DNA of 64,000 bases from Peronospora farinosa (taxonomy: Eukaryota > Oomycota > Peronosporomycetes > Peronosporales > Peronosporaceae). The notes beneath the pieces are model-generated. The model saw nothing but the letters and a program-made list of their open reading frames with translations, ran no database searches and had not been told where the DNA came from. How positions within the stretch are numbered: the stretch's first letter is position 1; the number at the start of each line of letters is the position of its first letter. Shown here in pieces: positions 31,159 to 40,773 of the stretch. The position numbers and the translations under genes are program-made. Location of the stretch: the NCBI GenBank assembly GCA_947646735.1, contig CANTFK010000722.1:56760-120759 (forward strand). The letters run 5' to 3'.

Positions 31159-34100
31159 CTACAATGCTTGGGAGTTGTTACGTGTTCGACGTGCATTGCG
31201 CGCTTTGAGACCAGCAGGAGACTCAAAGTTCGAATAGCTGTTTTCTTGTGGCGTCGTAGTCGGAACTGCATAGTGCGACGATGTGCGGTGCGCCTGGGAA
31301 CGCGAGCGCGAGCGCAAGATACTCTGGGAACGAGACGCACCGGCATTAAAGGACTGCGCGTTGCGAGATTCTTCAACATCCTTACGCATCTTCTTCTCGC
31401 TCTTGAGCTCAATGGCACCATGCTTGGAGCTGGCACACACGATGAACATGAAGACTGTGAGCAACAGGCACAGACCCGCGAATACCAAGTGGCTCATAGC
31501 AAACGACGGCTCCGCCACGTAGATCGCAGCCTGTACGGCATAGTACGCAGCGAAAGACATGGCGATGTATCGTCCGTTCTGGTACGGTGGGAACACCTCG
31601 ATCGCAGTAAGCCATGTGCCACACGTAACGCTCAGTGTGCCACTGACAAAAGTCACGCATAGCAAGATCTGGGTAATGCTGCTATTTTCCTGATTTGCCA
31701 GCCCTAGCGCCCCACATGCAGCCGACAAAACTGCCGTGAATGGAAGCACGTCCTTGAAAATGGTTTTGCGGCGCACGTTATCGACCGTAAGCAAACTCAG
31801 CAAGGTGCCCACAAATGTCATAATGCCGTAGTAAATCATCCATCGAGATGTTTGCGCGCCAGCCTGACTGGGAGTCGGCTGAACGAGCACACGTAGCAGT
31901 AACGCACCAGACGTGAAGAGCGCAAAAGTTGCTTGCAGCACAACCACCAATACGATACGGAACAACATGTTTACATGACCTTTCTTGACCACAAATGACT
32001 CCTTCAGCTCACTCAATTCTTCCATAACGTCGTGACGCTGACGCAAGCAGACCAGCTTTGCCTCGGCCGCTTTAGGGTCATTTTTATGACGATATTCCCA
32101 GTAATGGCTTTCTGGAAGGAAGAACACGCTTGGCACCAGCAGTACAAGCGGAATGATTCCGAAAATAAACTGCCACTGCCAATCATGGAACGGTGAGTTG
32201 CGCCAGTTTTTCGACATGGCCGTGGCGTCGATGTTATTCACGAGCACCGCCTCAATCATATAGCCTAGTGCAGCACTCGTGAGAAACATCAATACACCCT
32301 TTCCTTTCCAGCCTTGCATACAGATTTCAAAGTTGTATAGTGGACACACAAGTGAGAGCATTGCGATACCCGCCGATGCCAAGCAAATTCCGATCAGCAC
32401 CATTGAGCTCGACTCAAGCCACACGAGGGCACAACCAGCGAACGTTACCGCGCACGAGACCTCAATCGTCCATCGACGGCCGATAATGTGCGCTAAAGCG
32501 CCACTCAGGATGACTCCAGCCGCACCCGCCCCAGCAGCATATACCTTGATTAAAGCCAAATCTAATGCACGACCCAACACCTCATTGTTGTAGTAGACAA
32601 ACGATTGATTCACAAAGTTGTCCGACGACGAATTCACATATCCCAGCGAAAAAATGAGGCATGTCAACCAGCCATACGCGAAACCACCCAGACCACCCAC
32701 AACCACACTTAACGAGGCAGCAAACTCACTTCCAGAGCTCAGTGCACGTGAAAAACCACCGTTGTACATCATTCGAGTTTGGATCGTCTTCATGAACGGG
32801 AAAGCCGACAGAACAATGAGCGGAAACGCTAAGAACAGACCGACAACCACGTCAAAGAAAAAAGCAAGTTCGCGCACAAGACCCCACTTGGCAACGGGCA
32901 GTCCAAACAACCCGTGCATTAGTTGCAGATAGTGCAGAAGCGAGAAAAGTCCAGTGAAGATGGACACGGTCAACGAAAAGGACTTGATGCCGTCCCAGTC
33001 TTGCATGGAGCCCACGATAAATGGCGCGACACCAATAAGTAACACCATGAAGATATACAGTATAGCCCGAAAAGCACAAGCTTTGTTCCGCATAAACATC
33101 CCCAAGCCAAAGCCGCCGATCCACAACAAGATAGCAATGCCACCAACACATGCCAACAGCATTCCAATGTCGCTCAGGCTGAACGAGTAGATGAAGATAT
33201 AGTACATAACCAACGGGTGGCGGAGATCACGGACTGCGTAGACAAAGCGGCTCATTGGACCAACAGGGTACATGAGACTGGCTTCATAGTTGTAAAAATC
33301 ATTCCATGTGTCTGTCGGTATAGAAAGACCCCTGTGGTTTGGTAGCGTCCCTTCGTCATCATTTTCCTCCTTTACTGACATAAGCCACGAAAGCCAGTAG
33401 ACGACATCCACTCGTGTTTTGGAAAAGTCCAAGCCGTCTGTGTTAAACAAAAACGGCGCAAGCAGCCAGCACGTGCCAAGCAACCATACAGCAAAAGAAG
33501 CGATGCCGTAGTCCTGGCCTTTTGAGCTATACGAATCCAAAAGCGTGATGTTCGATGGAATCCGGTCGGGGTTCTTGTCACAGTCAAAGTCCGCAGTGGC
33601 ACAGTATTCAGTCAGCACATTTGTGCCAATGCTGAAATTACCGTAAATACCAAAGATAATCATCAGACCCATCAGTTCCATAGCCTTGCGGTAGTGCGAA
33701 GCAGCATACTCCTTGTAAAAGTTCACCAATGTTTCACGAACGATGGCAAAGCCACGACCCGTGCCTCGGTACTTAGAACCACCACGCATAATGGCAATGT
33801 CGTAGAAGTGCGACTTCGTACCAGTCTCGAAAATGTAGAACACTGGACCAAGAGTCACAACCAGCTCCACAAAATTAACCACTGCCTGGTGCCACCCGTA
33901 CTCTACAAATAATGTGGCGATCAACGGAATGGTCATCAACATGCCAAACTGGAAGATAAACTGCGTGTTCATCACCTGGGCAAGATCATCTAGGTGGCTC
34001 GTCGTAATAATCGCAGATTCCTCAATCTCTCGGTGCAGCACGATGTACACTTTGCCATACGCGTACGCGAACACACACAGCACCACCAGTGCATTACAAA

Positions 34101-37100
34101 TGTAAAATCCCATGTGACCATAAAACATAGAATTCAAACGGAAGAAATCCATGCCGGCACCCATTCGGTGCGACTCGCGACTTAGCGAGCTTTCAGCGCT
34201 ACCATTTGACAGCTTGGCTTCGAAAGCGTTGATTTGACTCAAAGTCACATCACGGCCCTTGCCGCACTGCATGAACTCTTGGTGCGTAACCTTCTCGCCA
34301 CGAAGTGCCACATTGTAACCAGCAAACACATCTTCAGACAAGTTAATACCCTTGCTTGCCTTGGACACACCACCATTGGACATGATAAACGACTTCTCGA
34401 ATACGTCCGGGTGACCGTAGTGCATACGGCTCTGAAGGGGGTTTGCCAGCACACGCTGCGTCAGACTCACAAACACCAACTCTTGCAACGTCATGAAATG
34501 GGCCAAAGACGATGCTCGACCAGTGAAAATGTGTTCCTTCATACCGATAATAGTGACGTTTTGTCCGTCTGCTGTAGCAGTCGCCAAAAAATTCGGAATC
34601 TTGAGCGCTTCTTCAAAATAGTGCTCCTGGTTCATATCAATCGTCTGTACGTACTCACCACGAGTGAATGGAAGAGCAATATTCTGATTCTCAGGCTTTC
34701 CCTCGCCTACCATTGGGTTGCCAGGCAGCTCGTAACGATACACTTCAACGATTTCATCACCATCCGACTTTACCAGCACACAGTCGAAACGAGGTTCTGT
34801 GCCACTCCCTACAGGGGGGCGAACCGTGTCGACGTAGCTCACACGCCAGTTTGGATACTTCCGCATAAGCAAATCGATATCCGCAGCGCGAGAGTCTCCT
34901 GCCGCAAGTTGATCGGCGTAAATCTGGCAACTTGTCACGTACGAGAACTTCAGACCAGCGATGCGATCCATGTGCTTTATCTTTTCCAAATGTGTAATAT
35001 TCGTATCCGACCCAATTTCGAGCCAGCGCAACATCTTCAGCGCGTCCTCATACATCATCATGCCGTGCACCGTGCGTGCCAACGTTTGTCCACGCATCGA
35101 TGCCCAAAGACGAACTTGCGTCGGCGTCTCAACTAGGGCCTCGTCCATAGAAGCCACACCCACACGTTCAAGGAAGTTGCCCCATTCATCGTCGTGGAAA
35201 GTAATTAGGTACTTCAAAATGCTGAGATCGCGGCCTTTCTGCTCCACCTTGCGGAAAAGCGGGTTCGAGTCTATACGTCCATTTAGCTCATCGATCGAAA
35301 AGAGCACCGTTTCGTTGTAGTACGGCGTGACCACAGAGAACGATTTCATCGCTGCAATTGAGTCAATGGCTGGAATCTTCATGTGTAAAGAGTTCAAGAA
35401 AAAACTCATGCGGCGCTGGGCTTCATGGCAACGAGGCAGCGCATCCGCAGCATCCAGAGTCAGCAAGAAGAATAGTCGCGTAGAGAGCGACACCACGCTC
35501 TCATTAGAACTCGGTGAAGTCATGTGCGTAGGCGAGTCGGAGTCGCGTTGGCTTATGCGGTCTGCAAAGATCGACAACAACTGTTCCTTCTGATAGGCAA
35601 GATCAGGCGTCATATTAGCGAACACTGACTTACGCAACTTCTCCGCCATCCACTCCTCCTCCAGCATGAGTTCCATGCTCTTCAGCAGAGCGTCCAGACG
35701 CTGCACAACACCCTGGACCTGGTCATGCGGAAAGCCAACTGTGCCGTTCGTAGGCACCACGGTCGGCTCCGGTAAATCCAAGATGCTTGCAAGCAATTCG
35801 ACAACGTTCTCACGGACCAATCCAATGTGAGTGAGATTCACAACGCCGCTTATCTTGCCTCCAGTCAGAATCTGGTGGAACATACCAATCAATACGGAGT
35901 CTTGAGTGCCTAATAGCTGTCGCAAGATCTGGAACAAGATGTCGACGCAATTGTTGGCACAGCCCAGTACTCCTGCCTTCTTGAGTGATTTCAGTAACTG
36001 GCCATCGCTCATGCGCTTGGCTTTAGCCTTAGCAGCAATATCCGCGGCCCTTTGTGCCTCGCCAGCGATCAAAAACACAGGTTCTTCGACGGTGCCGTTG
36101 TCAGAAATTTGATATTGAAGAATGGCGGTCTCTCTGTCGTCCAGTAGATCAGACAAACGAAAACTGCTTACAATTTCGTTCCACACCACGGCAAAACGTA
36201 GACGGCTGTTTGCAGCAGGGTCAACACTGGCCGATGACAACGGGTTGTTGTTGATTGCAAGTTGCCCGCGGGCTGCCGCAGACACCACTTTCTCGTCAAA
36301 GAGAGTGGGGGCCTCGCGAAGACGCGTCACAAACTCGTTAGTACGAGCTGAGTGGCCAATTTTAAGGCGAAAACCAATCCAGGCGCCTACTATTGCCTGC
36401 GCAATGGCAAGCCAGATCTGAGAATCGTAGATGTACACGAGAACCACTGGTGCCCACATAGCAGCCAGAAACGCAATGTTATGGTTCGACTCAAAAATAC
36501 CATTCTTGAGCTGAGCAGAGGAAACATCCACGTGGTAAATTTCTACGCTCGGTGCAATAAGAGGCTTCACCATAAGCTGCAAGTTGAACAAAAACTTGCA
36601 CACGAAAATAAACGTCCAAAACGCTCCATAACCCAAAAAGTCCCCCCACTTCTGACCCATCGTGCGGCCAACGTACTGTTCACGCGTTCCATCCAACGAG
36701 CTCAAGATAGCTGATTTCCAAATCACTCCGCGAAAGAGCATCTGAACAATTGACACGATCGTGATAGGCGCCATGTACAAAACGATCAAAGTAGGCGCCA
36801 TCGTAAGTAAGTCGCTCGAGCCAAAAAGCACCTTGTACGGGGCCGTGTTCACAGCCATAAAGAGGCTAAAGAAGATGGTGTGCCACACGAGACGGATAAA
36901 CACCGACACGGCATACATCAAGCGGCTAAAAATGCGGGGACCATCAATCCAAACGTCTAGCACGACCTTTAGCGTTAACATACCGCTAACCGTTACAAAG
37001 ATCGAGTAGAAAGAATGATTACGGATATCCGATATCTCAGACGTGAAAAAGTTTGCATAAAATCTGAATCCATCCACGTCGTCCGGGTCCGATCGATATG

Positions 37101-38061
37101 CCACATAGGCAATCACAATCAGTATGTGCAGCATGACAAACAGAAAAAAGTAAATGCGAAAGAACGCCAACATCGGATTGCAAAAACTCCGTCGTTCCTT
37201 AAACGTCTTAAATTCTTGCATCTGCATTGCTTCGGCCGCTGTAAACTCGTCAAAATCCAGACAAATCTCTCGCCAAAAAAACTCGTTGGCATCGTCATAA
37301 TTCGTCACATTCTTGTGGTCCACGCCCGCCCCATTCTTCTGCAGTGTCACATCACGCATCTTGGCTACAACCAAGTACAGTGGACGCACAATACGGCACA
37401 AAAACGTATTTTCCGGTACATTGGGCAAATTCTCCATATCCTCCAATTTCGCGACCATTTTATGGTACAAAAAGCACAAACATTCGGGCATAAAGCGCAA
37501 ATTCGCACTTTCGCCCCAGATGAGCAAAAACAGTGCAACCTGGCGTTCTGCTGCCCCAGGATACGGTGCAGTATCGAGTAAAAACGGCTGCGTGTGTAAA
37601 AACTGGCACCATTTGACGTAATTACGAAAGAACTTTGCATGAATCGTTTCAATGGCCTTTGCCGTGTCACCAGGCGTCACATTCGCGTCACTGACGCGTG
37701 ATTCGTAATTCAGTACCCACACTTCAAAATGTTCCTTTTGATTGCGTACATTTCCTTCCTGGAAGCCAAATTTGGCCTGAAGTAACTCAAAAGAACCAGC
37801 ACCCGGTCGTGGCGGTCGAAGTGGTCCAGATGACGTCAAGGCGGCAAGAGGCTGTTGCGTCTGAGACTGATTCTGATGCGTCTGAGACTGATTCGGATGC
37901 GAGGAAAACTTGGCCATGGGTGGACGACTGATGCTTACGCCACTACGTTCAGCTGCAACGTCTTCAACGGTTTGATAATTCGAGGCAACACGTCGACGAG
38001 GAGGCGCAGCCGATACTTGCCACTCGAGTCCACTCTCGTTTCCCGCCTTTTCCTTTTTCAT
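31159..38061 (-). CDS. 1,3-beta-glucan (callose) synthase fused to MFS sugar-transporter domain
   Basis: Intronless 2,300-aa membrane protein. The N-terminus is cytosolic with a Gln/Asn-rich stretch (~50-70). An FKS1-type domain lies at ~175-270 (WGESANLRFMPECLCFLYH), followed by a first group of membrane helices from ~295. The catalytic glucan synthase domain covers ~880-1475, with strongly conserved RMHYGHPDVFEKSF, SKASKGINLSEDVFAGYN, QCGKGRDVTLSQINAFEAK and DFFRLNSMFYGHMGFY between ~1210 and 1320. More membrane helices follow. From ~1780 to ~2215 there is a complete MFS-like module: GGLGGFAYGW for TM1, GALAHIIGRRWTI for the loop 2-3 motif, and FFLPESHYWEY matching the sugar-porter PESPRWL motif. 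The tail is Ser/Arg-rich. The enzyme should polymerise UDP-glucose into 1,3-beta-glucan at the plasma membrane; the transporter module's role is unknown. Confidence 0.93.
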   Translation of the reverse strand: MKKEKAGNESGLEWQVSAAPPRRRVASNYQTVEDVAAERSGVSISRPPMAKFSSHPNQSQTHQNQSQTQQPLAALTSSGPLRPPRPGAGSFELLQAKFGFQEGNVRNQKEHFEVWVLNYESRVSDANVTPGDTAKAIETIHAKFFRNYVKWCQFLHTQPFLLDTAPYPGAAERQVALFLLIWGESANLRFMPECLCFLYHKMVAKLEDMENLPNVPENTFLCRIVRPLYLVVAKMRDVTLQKNGAGVDHKNVTNYDDANEFFWREICLDFDEFTAAEAMQMQEFKTFKERRSFCNPMLAFFRIYFFLFVMLHILIVIAYVAYRSDPDDVDGFRFYANFFTSEISDIRNHSFYSIFVTVSGMLTLKVVLDVWIDGPRIFSRLMYAVSVFIRLVWHTIFFSLFMAVNTAPYKVLFGSSDLLTMAPTLIVLYMAPITIVSIVQMLFRGVIWKSAILSSLDGTREQYVGRTMGQKWGDFLGYGAFWTFIFVCKFLFNLQLMVKPLIAPSVEIYHVDVSSAQLKNGIFESNHNIAFLAAMWAPVVLVYIYDSQIWLAIAQAIVGAWIGFRLKIGHSARTNEFVTRLREAPTLFDEKVVSAAARGQLAINNNPLSSASVDPAANSRLRFAVVWNEIVSSFRLSDLLDDRETAILQYQISDNGTVEEPVFLIAGEAQRAADIAAKAKAKRMSDGQLLKSLKKAGVLGCANNCVDILFQILRQLLGTQDSVLIGMFHQILTGGKISGVVNLTHIGLVRENVVELLASILDLPEPTVVPTNGTVGFPHDQVQGVVQRLDALLKSMELMLEEEWMAEKLRKSVFANMTPDLAYQKEQLLSIFADRISQRDSDSPTHMTSPSSNESVVSLSTRLFFLLTLDAADALPRCHEAQRRMSFFLNSLHMKIPAIDSIAAMKSFSVVTPYYNETVLFSIDELNGRIDSNPLFRKVEQKGRDLSILKYLITFHDDEWGNFLERVGVASMDEALVETPTQVRLWASMRGQTLARTVHGMMMYEDALKMLRWLEIGSDTNITHLEKIKHMDRIAGLKFSYVTSCQIYADQLAAGDSRAADIDLLMRKYPNWRVSYVDTVRPPVGSGTEPRFDCVLVKSDGDEIVEVYRYELPGNPMVGEGKPENQNIALPFTRGEYVQTIDMNQEHYFEEALKIPNFLATATADGQNVTIIGMKEHIFTGRASSLAHFMTLQELVFVSLTQRVLANPLQSRMHYGHPDVFEKSFIMSNGGVSKASKGINLSEDVFAGYNVALRGEKVTHQEFMQCGKGRDVTLSQINAFEAKLSNGSAESSLSRESHRMGAGMDFFRLNSMFYGHMGFYICNALVVLCVFAYAYGKVYIVLHREIEESAIITTSHLDDLAQVMNTQFIFQFGMLMTIPLIATLFVEYGWHQAVVNFVELVVTLGPVFYIFETGTKSHFYDIAIMRGGSKYRGTGRGFAIVRETLVNFYKEYAASHYRKAMELMGLMIIFGIYGNFSIGTNVLTEYCATADFDCDKNPDRIPSNITLLDSYSSKGQDYGIASFAVWLLGTCWLLAPFLFNTDGLDFSKTRVDVVYWLSWLMSVKEENDDEGTLPNHRGLSIPTDTWNDFYNYEASLMYPVGPMSRFVYAVRDLRHPLVMYYIFIYSFSLSDIGMLLACVGGIAILLWIGGFGLGMFMRNKACAFRAILYIFMVLLIGVAPFIVGSMQDWDGIKSFSLTVSIFTGLFSLLHYLQLMHGLFGLPVAKWGLVRELAFFFDVVVGLFLAFPLIVLSAFPFMKTIQTRMMYNGGFSRALSSGSEFAASLSVVVGGLGGFAYGWLTCLIFSLGYVNSSSDNFVNQSFVYYNNEVLGRALDLALIKVYAAGAGAAGVILSGALAHIIGRRWTIEVSCAVTFAGCALVWLESSSMVLIGICLASAGIAMLSLVCPLYNFEICMQGWKGKGVLMFLTSAALGYMIEAVLVNNIDATAMSKNWRNSPFHDWQWQFIFGIIPLVLLVPSVFFLPESHYWEYRHKNDPKAAEAKLVCLRQRHDVMEELSELKESFVVKKGHVNMLFRIVLVVVLQATFALFTSGALLLRVLVQPTPSQAGAQTSRWMIYYGIMTFVGTLLSLLTVDNVRRKTIFKDVLPFTAVLSAACGALGLANQENSSITQILLCVTFVSGTLSVTCGTWLTAIEVFPPYQNGRYIAMSFAAYYAVQAAIYVAEPSFAMSHLVFAGLCLLLTVFMFIVCASSKHGAIELKSEKKMRKDVEESRNAQSFNAGASRSQSILRSRSRSQAHRTSSHYAVPTTTPQENSYSNFESPAGLKARNARRTRNNSQAL

Positions 38062-38082
38062 TACAAAGACAGAGTCTCCCTA

Positions 38083-38099
38083 GAAAAGTCTAATGAATT
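38083..38099 (-). promoter_or_regulatory. initiator-like motif of the glucan synthase
   Basis: On the minus strand AATTCATTAGACTTTTC lies 22-38 nt before the ATG at 38061 and retains the TTCATT...CWTTT pattern of the oomycete initiator. Confidence 0.4.
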
Positions 38100-39007
38100 C
38101 TCAATCCGTTCCTTCGTTCGTTTGTTTGTTCTGGACGTAAGAGTGGAAGTAGCTCACGATGTGCTGGGGGCCCTCCTTTACTCTGAAGTAGTTTTAAAAC
38201 CAGTGAGTGGGTTAGAGTCGGAGTGGGCGACAGGGGCGACAGAAGCCTCTTCTTTTTGTTGTTCGTTTCCGTTCCTATCAGTCACGAACGTCGAGCAGAA
38301 ATATTCTGAAGGGATAAGTCTACCCTACCCCTTTCCTTTCCATAATTTCTGGTCATCAAACCCCTTACTCTTTATAAATTTATTATGTAGCGTCAAGATT
38401 TTTTATTCAAGTGTGTGGAGTAAAGCGAGATAAACGACTCATGTGTGTGGACTGCATACATATACGACCAATGTACACTTAATCTCTCTCTTTTTAAGCC
38501 AAGAAATAGATTATGCCGCTTTGAAAAACGTTTCTAATATACAGCTGTTTTACGTGTCTGGCTTCTTTTATGTCTCTTTTATATTCCCTTTTCGACATAA
38601 AACAAGTCCGTACCAGAAGGGTTTTGGGTTAAGTTGCTGGTAGCGCATGATTGTAAATGTACTATCGATAATAATTAGTGCCAGACTGTACTTCTGTCTT
38701 TAACTACGCACCGTAATCAATGGTTGGAAAAGACAATAATCTGATCGTCTGTTTGTAATCTGTGACAGTTCCACTATCTCATAATCATCACGATACCTCT
38801 TTGAGAGGAAAGCATCACTACAGTTCGTCAACATGCTACCCGAGGTGCATAGCGTCCATAGAATCGCACGAAATGGATTCTTGGCTTCATTTGTCATTTA
38901 TGTATAGATACAGAAATGATACAGCGAACAATGTCGTTACTTGGCAGCGAGAATGATTGCTCATACGTTACTCGGTATTTGTTTTGATACTGCAATATAT
39001 ATATAAT
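38100..39007. other. gene-free region at the edge of the repeat block
   Basis: About 0.9 kb upstream of the glucan synthase. Only short frames without recognisable features are present; I see no RNA gene. It ends in an AT run, where the first satellite-like unit begins. Confidence 0.5.
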
Positions 39008-39843
39008 TGTGGTAAAGCGATCGAATAATTTGAAAGGGATCGATCAAAGAAATGTCGTCGATCCACAATCCTGCGCTCCGATTGGTCAATAAGGCATGCG
39101 AGATGGTTGGAAGAGGGAGTAACGGTGTGAAGAACACAGAAGAATATGGATCGAAAGGGTATTGGGTGTGGACCACACACCACAGTCGCGATCCAAGAGG
39201 ATCGGATTGAAACCTCGATCCAGAAAGAATATCGCAAAGCGTAACCAGTTGAAGATCGATACGCAACCTCGATTCAGAAACCGGATCGATAAAACCATAT
39301 CGACAAAACTGGATCGACAAAACAGGATCGACACGGTGTTTGAAGTGGACCACATAGCAAGTCTGATTTATTTCCAAGAAGGCGACACGCGGCAGTAGAT
39401 CCTGGGCTACCGATAGGCAAGATCATAGGTTCTGGGTATTTGATTGGTTAACATTAAACAGAGTTTCGATTTTACTTCGAACCACGCACGCAGACTTCTC
39501 TTCCGGGCGGATAATCTTTGGCCCCCGACGATTAAGAGCTTCTGTTACGCTAAGACAAGTGATATCCCTGGATTGTTTGGCCAGGGATTACAAGAACTCT
39601 CCACCCAAGCAAAATTCCCCTGCGATCGGACGCAGTATCACGTAAAGGACAAGGCACAAGATCGCGAGACGGCTCAAGTGGTCAGAAGGTCAAGTGTATC
39701 AAGTGGATCAAGTATCTACATTTTTGGACAAGGCGATCTCAAAAGAGATCAGGGCGACTCGTATAGAGCCCCCCCAAGTAACCCTCGATCGCGTGAAGAT
39801 TCCCGCGTGATCGAACCCCCAACCAATCCCAACCACGGTCAAG
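39008..39843 (+). repeat. isolated satellite unit P0
   Basis: 836-bp copy of the unit that makes up the array after 51.5 kb. It begins TGTGGTAAAGCGATCG and ends CCACGGTCAAG, the same limits as the tandem copies. Its 14-bp block (39281-39334) is reduced to about three copies. It carries the GGTGTGAAG subtype. It is diverged from the array copies, so it may represent an older insertion. Confidence 0.85.
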
Positions 39844-40072
39844 TTTAGCATCAACTCGAGTCCACCGAGAAGAGTGCTACCCGCCCTACCGACGGGTACA
39901 CAAGGCAAGGAAGGAATTGCTATACACGGAAACGGAGTACCCCCTCCGATAGTCGGTTGTCCGGGCGCCAGTGGAAAGTCAGGGTCACATCAGAAATTGT
40001 GTGAACCCCGCTCCACCACATAATCTCCCCACCCTTTTATGAGGGATCGTTATTCTACGAACACACACGATT
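39844..40072. other. short unique stretch between satellite unit and Gypsy LTR
   Basis: 229 bp with no gene. It includes TACCCG/CGGGTA as a short inverted repeat. It may belong to the element from which P0 derives, because this is the only place where sequence continues past the unit's right end. Confidence 0.35.
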
Positions 40073-40670
40073 TGTAGACGAGCACTTCTACGAAGTTGCC
40101 TCGTGCTACTAGCACACACCTTCAGCACAAGTGAGGAAGCGGTTAGACCGTCTTACCTTCGCGTGCGAGGGTGGTTGTGTGGTTGGTCGACTGTATAAGC
40201 AGTCGTACCACCAGTTGCCTCTCGCTTAAGCGAGAGTGCAACGAATTTCTTAACAAGAAGGCACCGACGTCACGCAGAAGCTTTTCAGCTTCTCGTGCGT
40301 GGTGCGTATGTTTAAGCAAATTCAAGACTGAGCTATAATTAATGAATTATAATTAAATATAAACTTAACTACTGATTGGCTATATATGTATATAGATCGG
40401 ATACGCGACTCTTTAGAAGCGTATCCTGTCGCATGAACTTAAATCTAGATTTAAGATCGCAACTGACGTCTTTCTGAGACGTCGCGATGCCTAGCTTCAA
40501 CTAGCGTCATCCCTTCCCACGTGAATCCATAAATGGATATCACATTCACGAGGATGGATCACATTTGTGTATCACACCCAAGTGACAGGTCAAAAGTAAT
40601 CATGGATACTTTTAGACCAAACATTGAGTATGTTACTTAGTATTTAAGTGTAACTAGATGCCCTGTTACA
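40073..40670 (-). repeat. 3' LTR of the Gypsy element
   Basis: 598 bp, TG...CA. It contains a chain of inverted repeats, including perfect 18-bp palindromes CTCTCGCTTAAGCGAGAG (40219-40236) and CTTAAATCTAGATTTAAG (40438-40455), CGACTG/CAGTCG (40188-40205), GGATACGC/GCGTATCC (40399-40426) and paired GACGTC (40465-40483). Confidence 0.9.
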
Positions 40671-40684
40671 CTATCCCCCGTTTT
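40671..40684 (-). other. polypurine tract
   Basis: On the minus strand AAACGGGGGATAG directly precedes the TGTAAC start of the 3' LTR, as expected for plus-strand DNA priming. Confidence 0.6.
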
Positions 40685-40773
40685 AGAACGATTGTTTACA
40701 TTTTGTAAAACATCGCCTAGGAGACAGACTTGCGAGCCGTTATAAACGCGCCGCTTTAGTCTGCTCAATTCTC

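Noticed and set aside
34234..35136. 300-codon plus-strand frame opposite the glucan synthase
   Set aside because: It is a mirror of conserved catalytic-domain codons and has no domain features.
38100..39007. tRNA or small RNA gene in the gene-free region
   Set aside because: No cloverleaf arms, A/B boxes or snRNA-like motifs could be found by reading.
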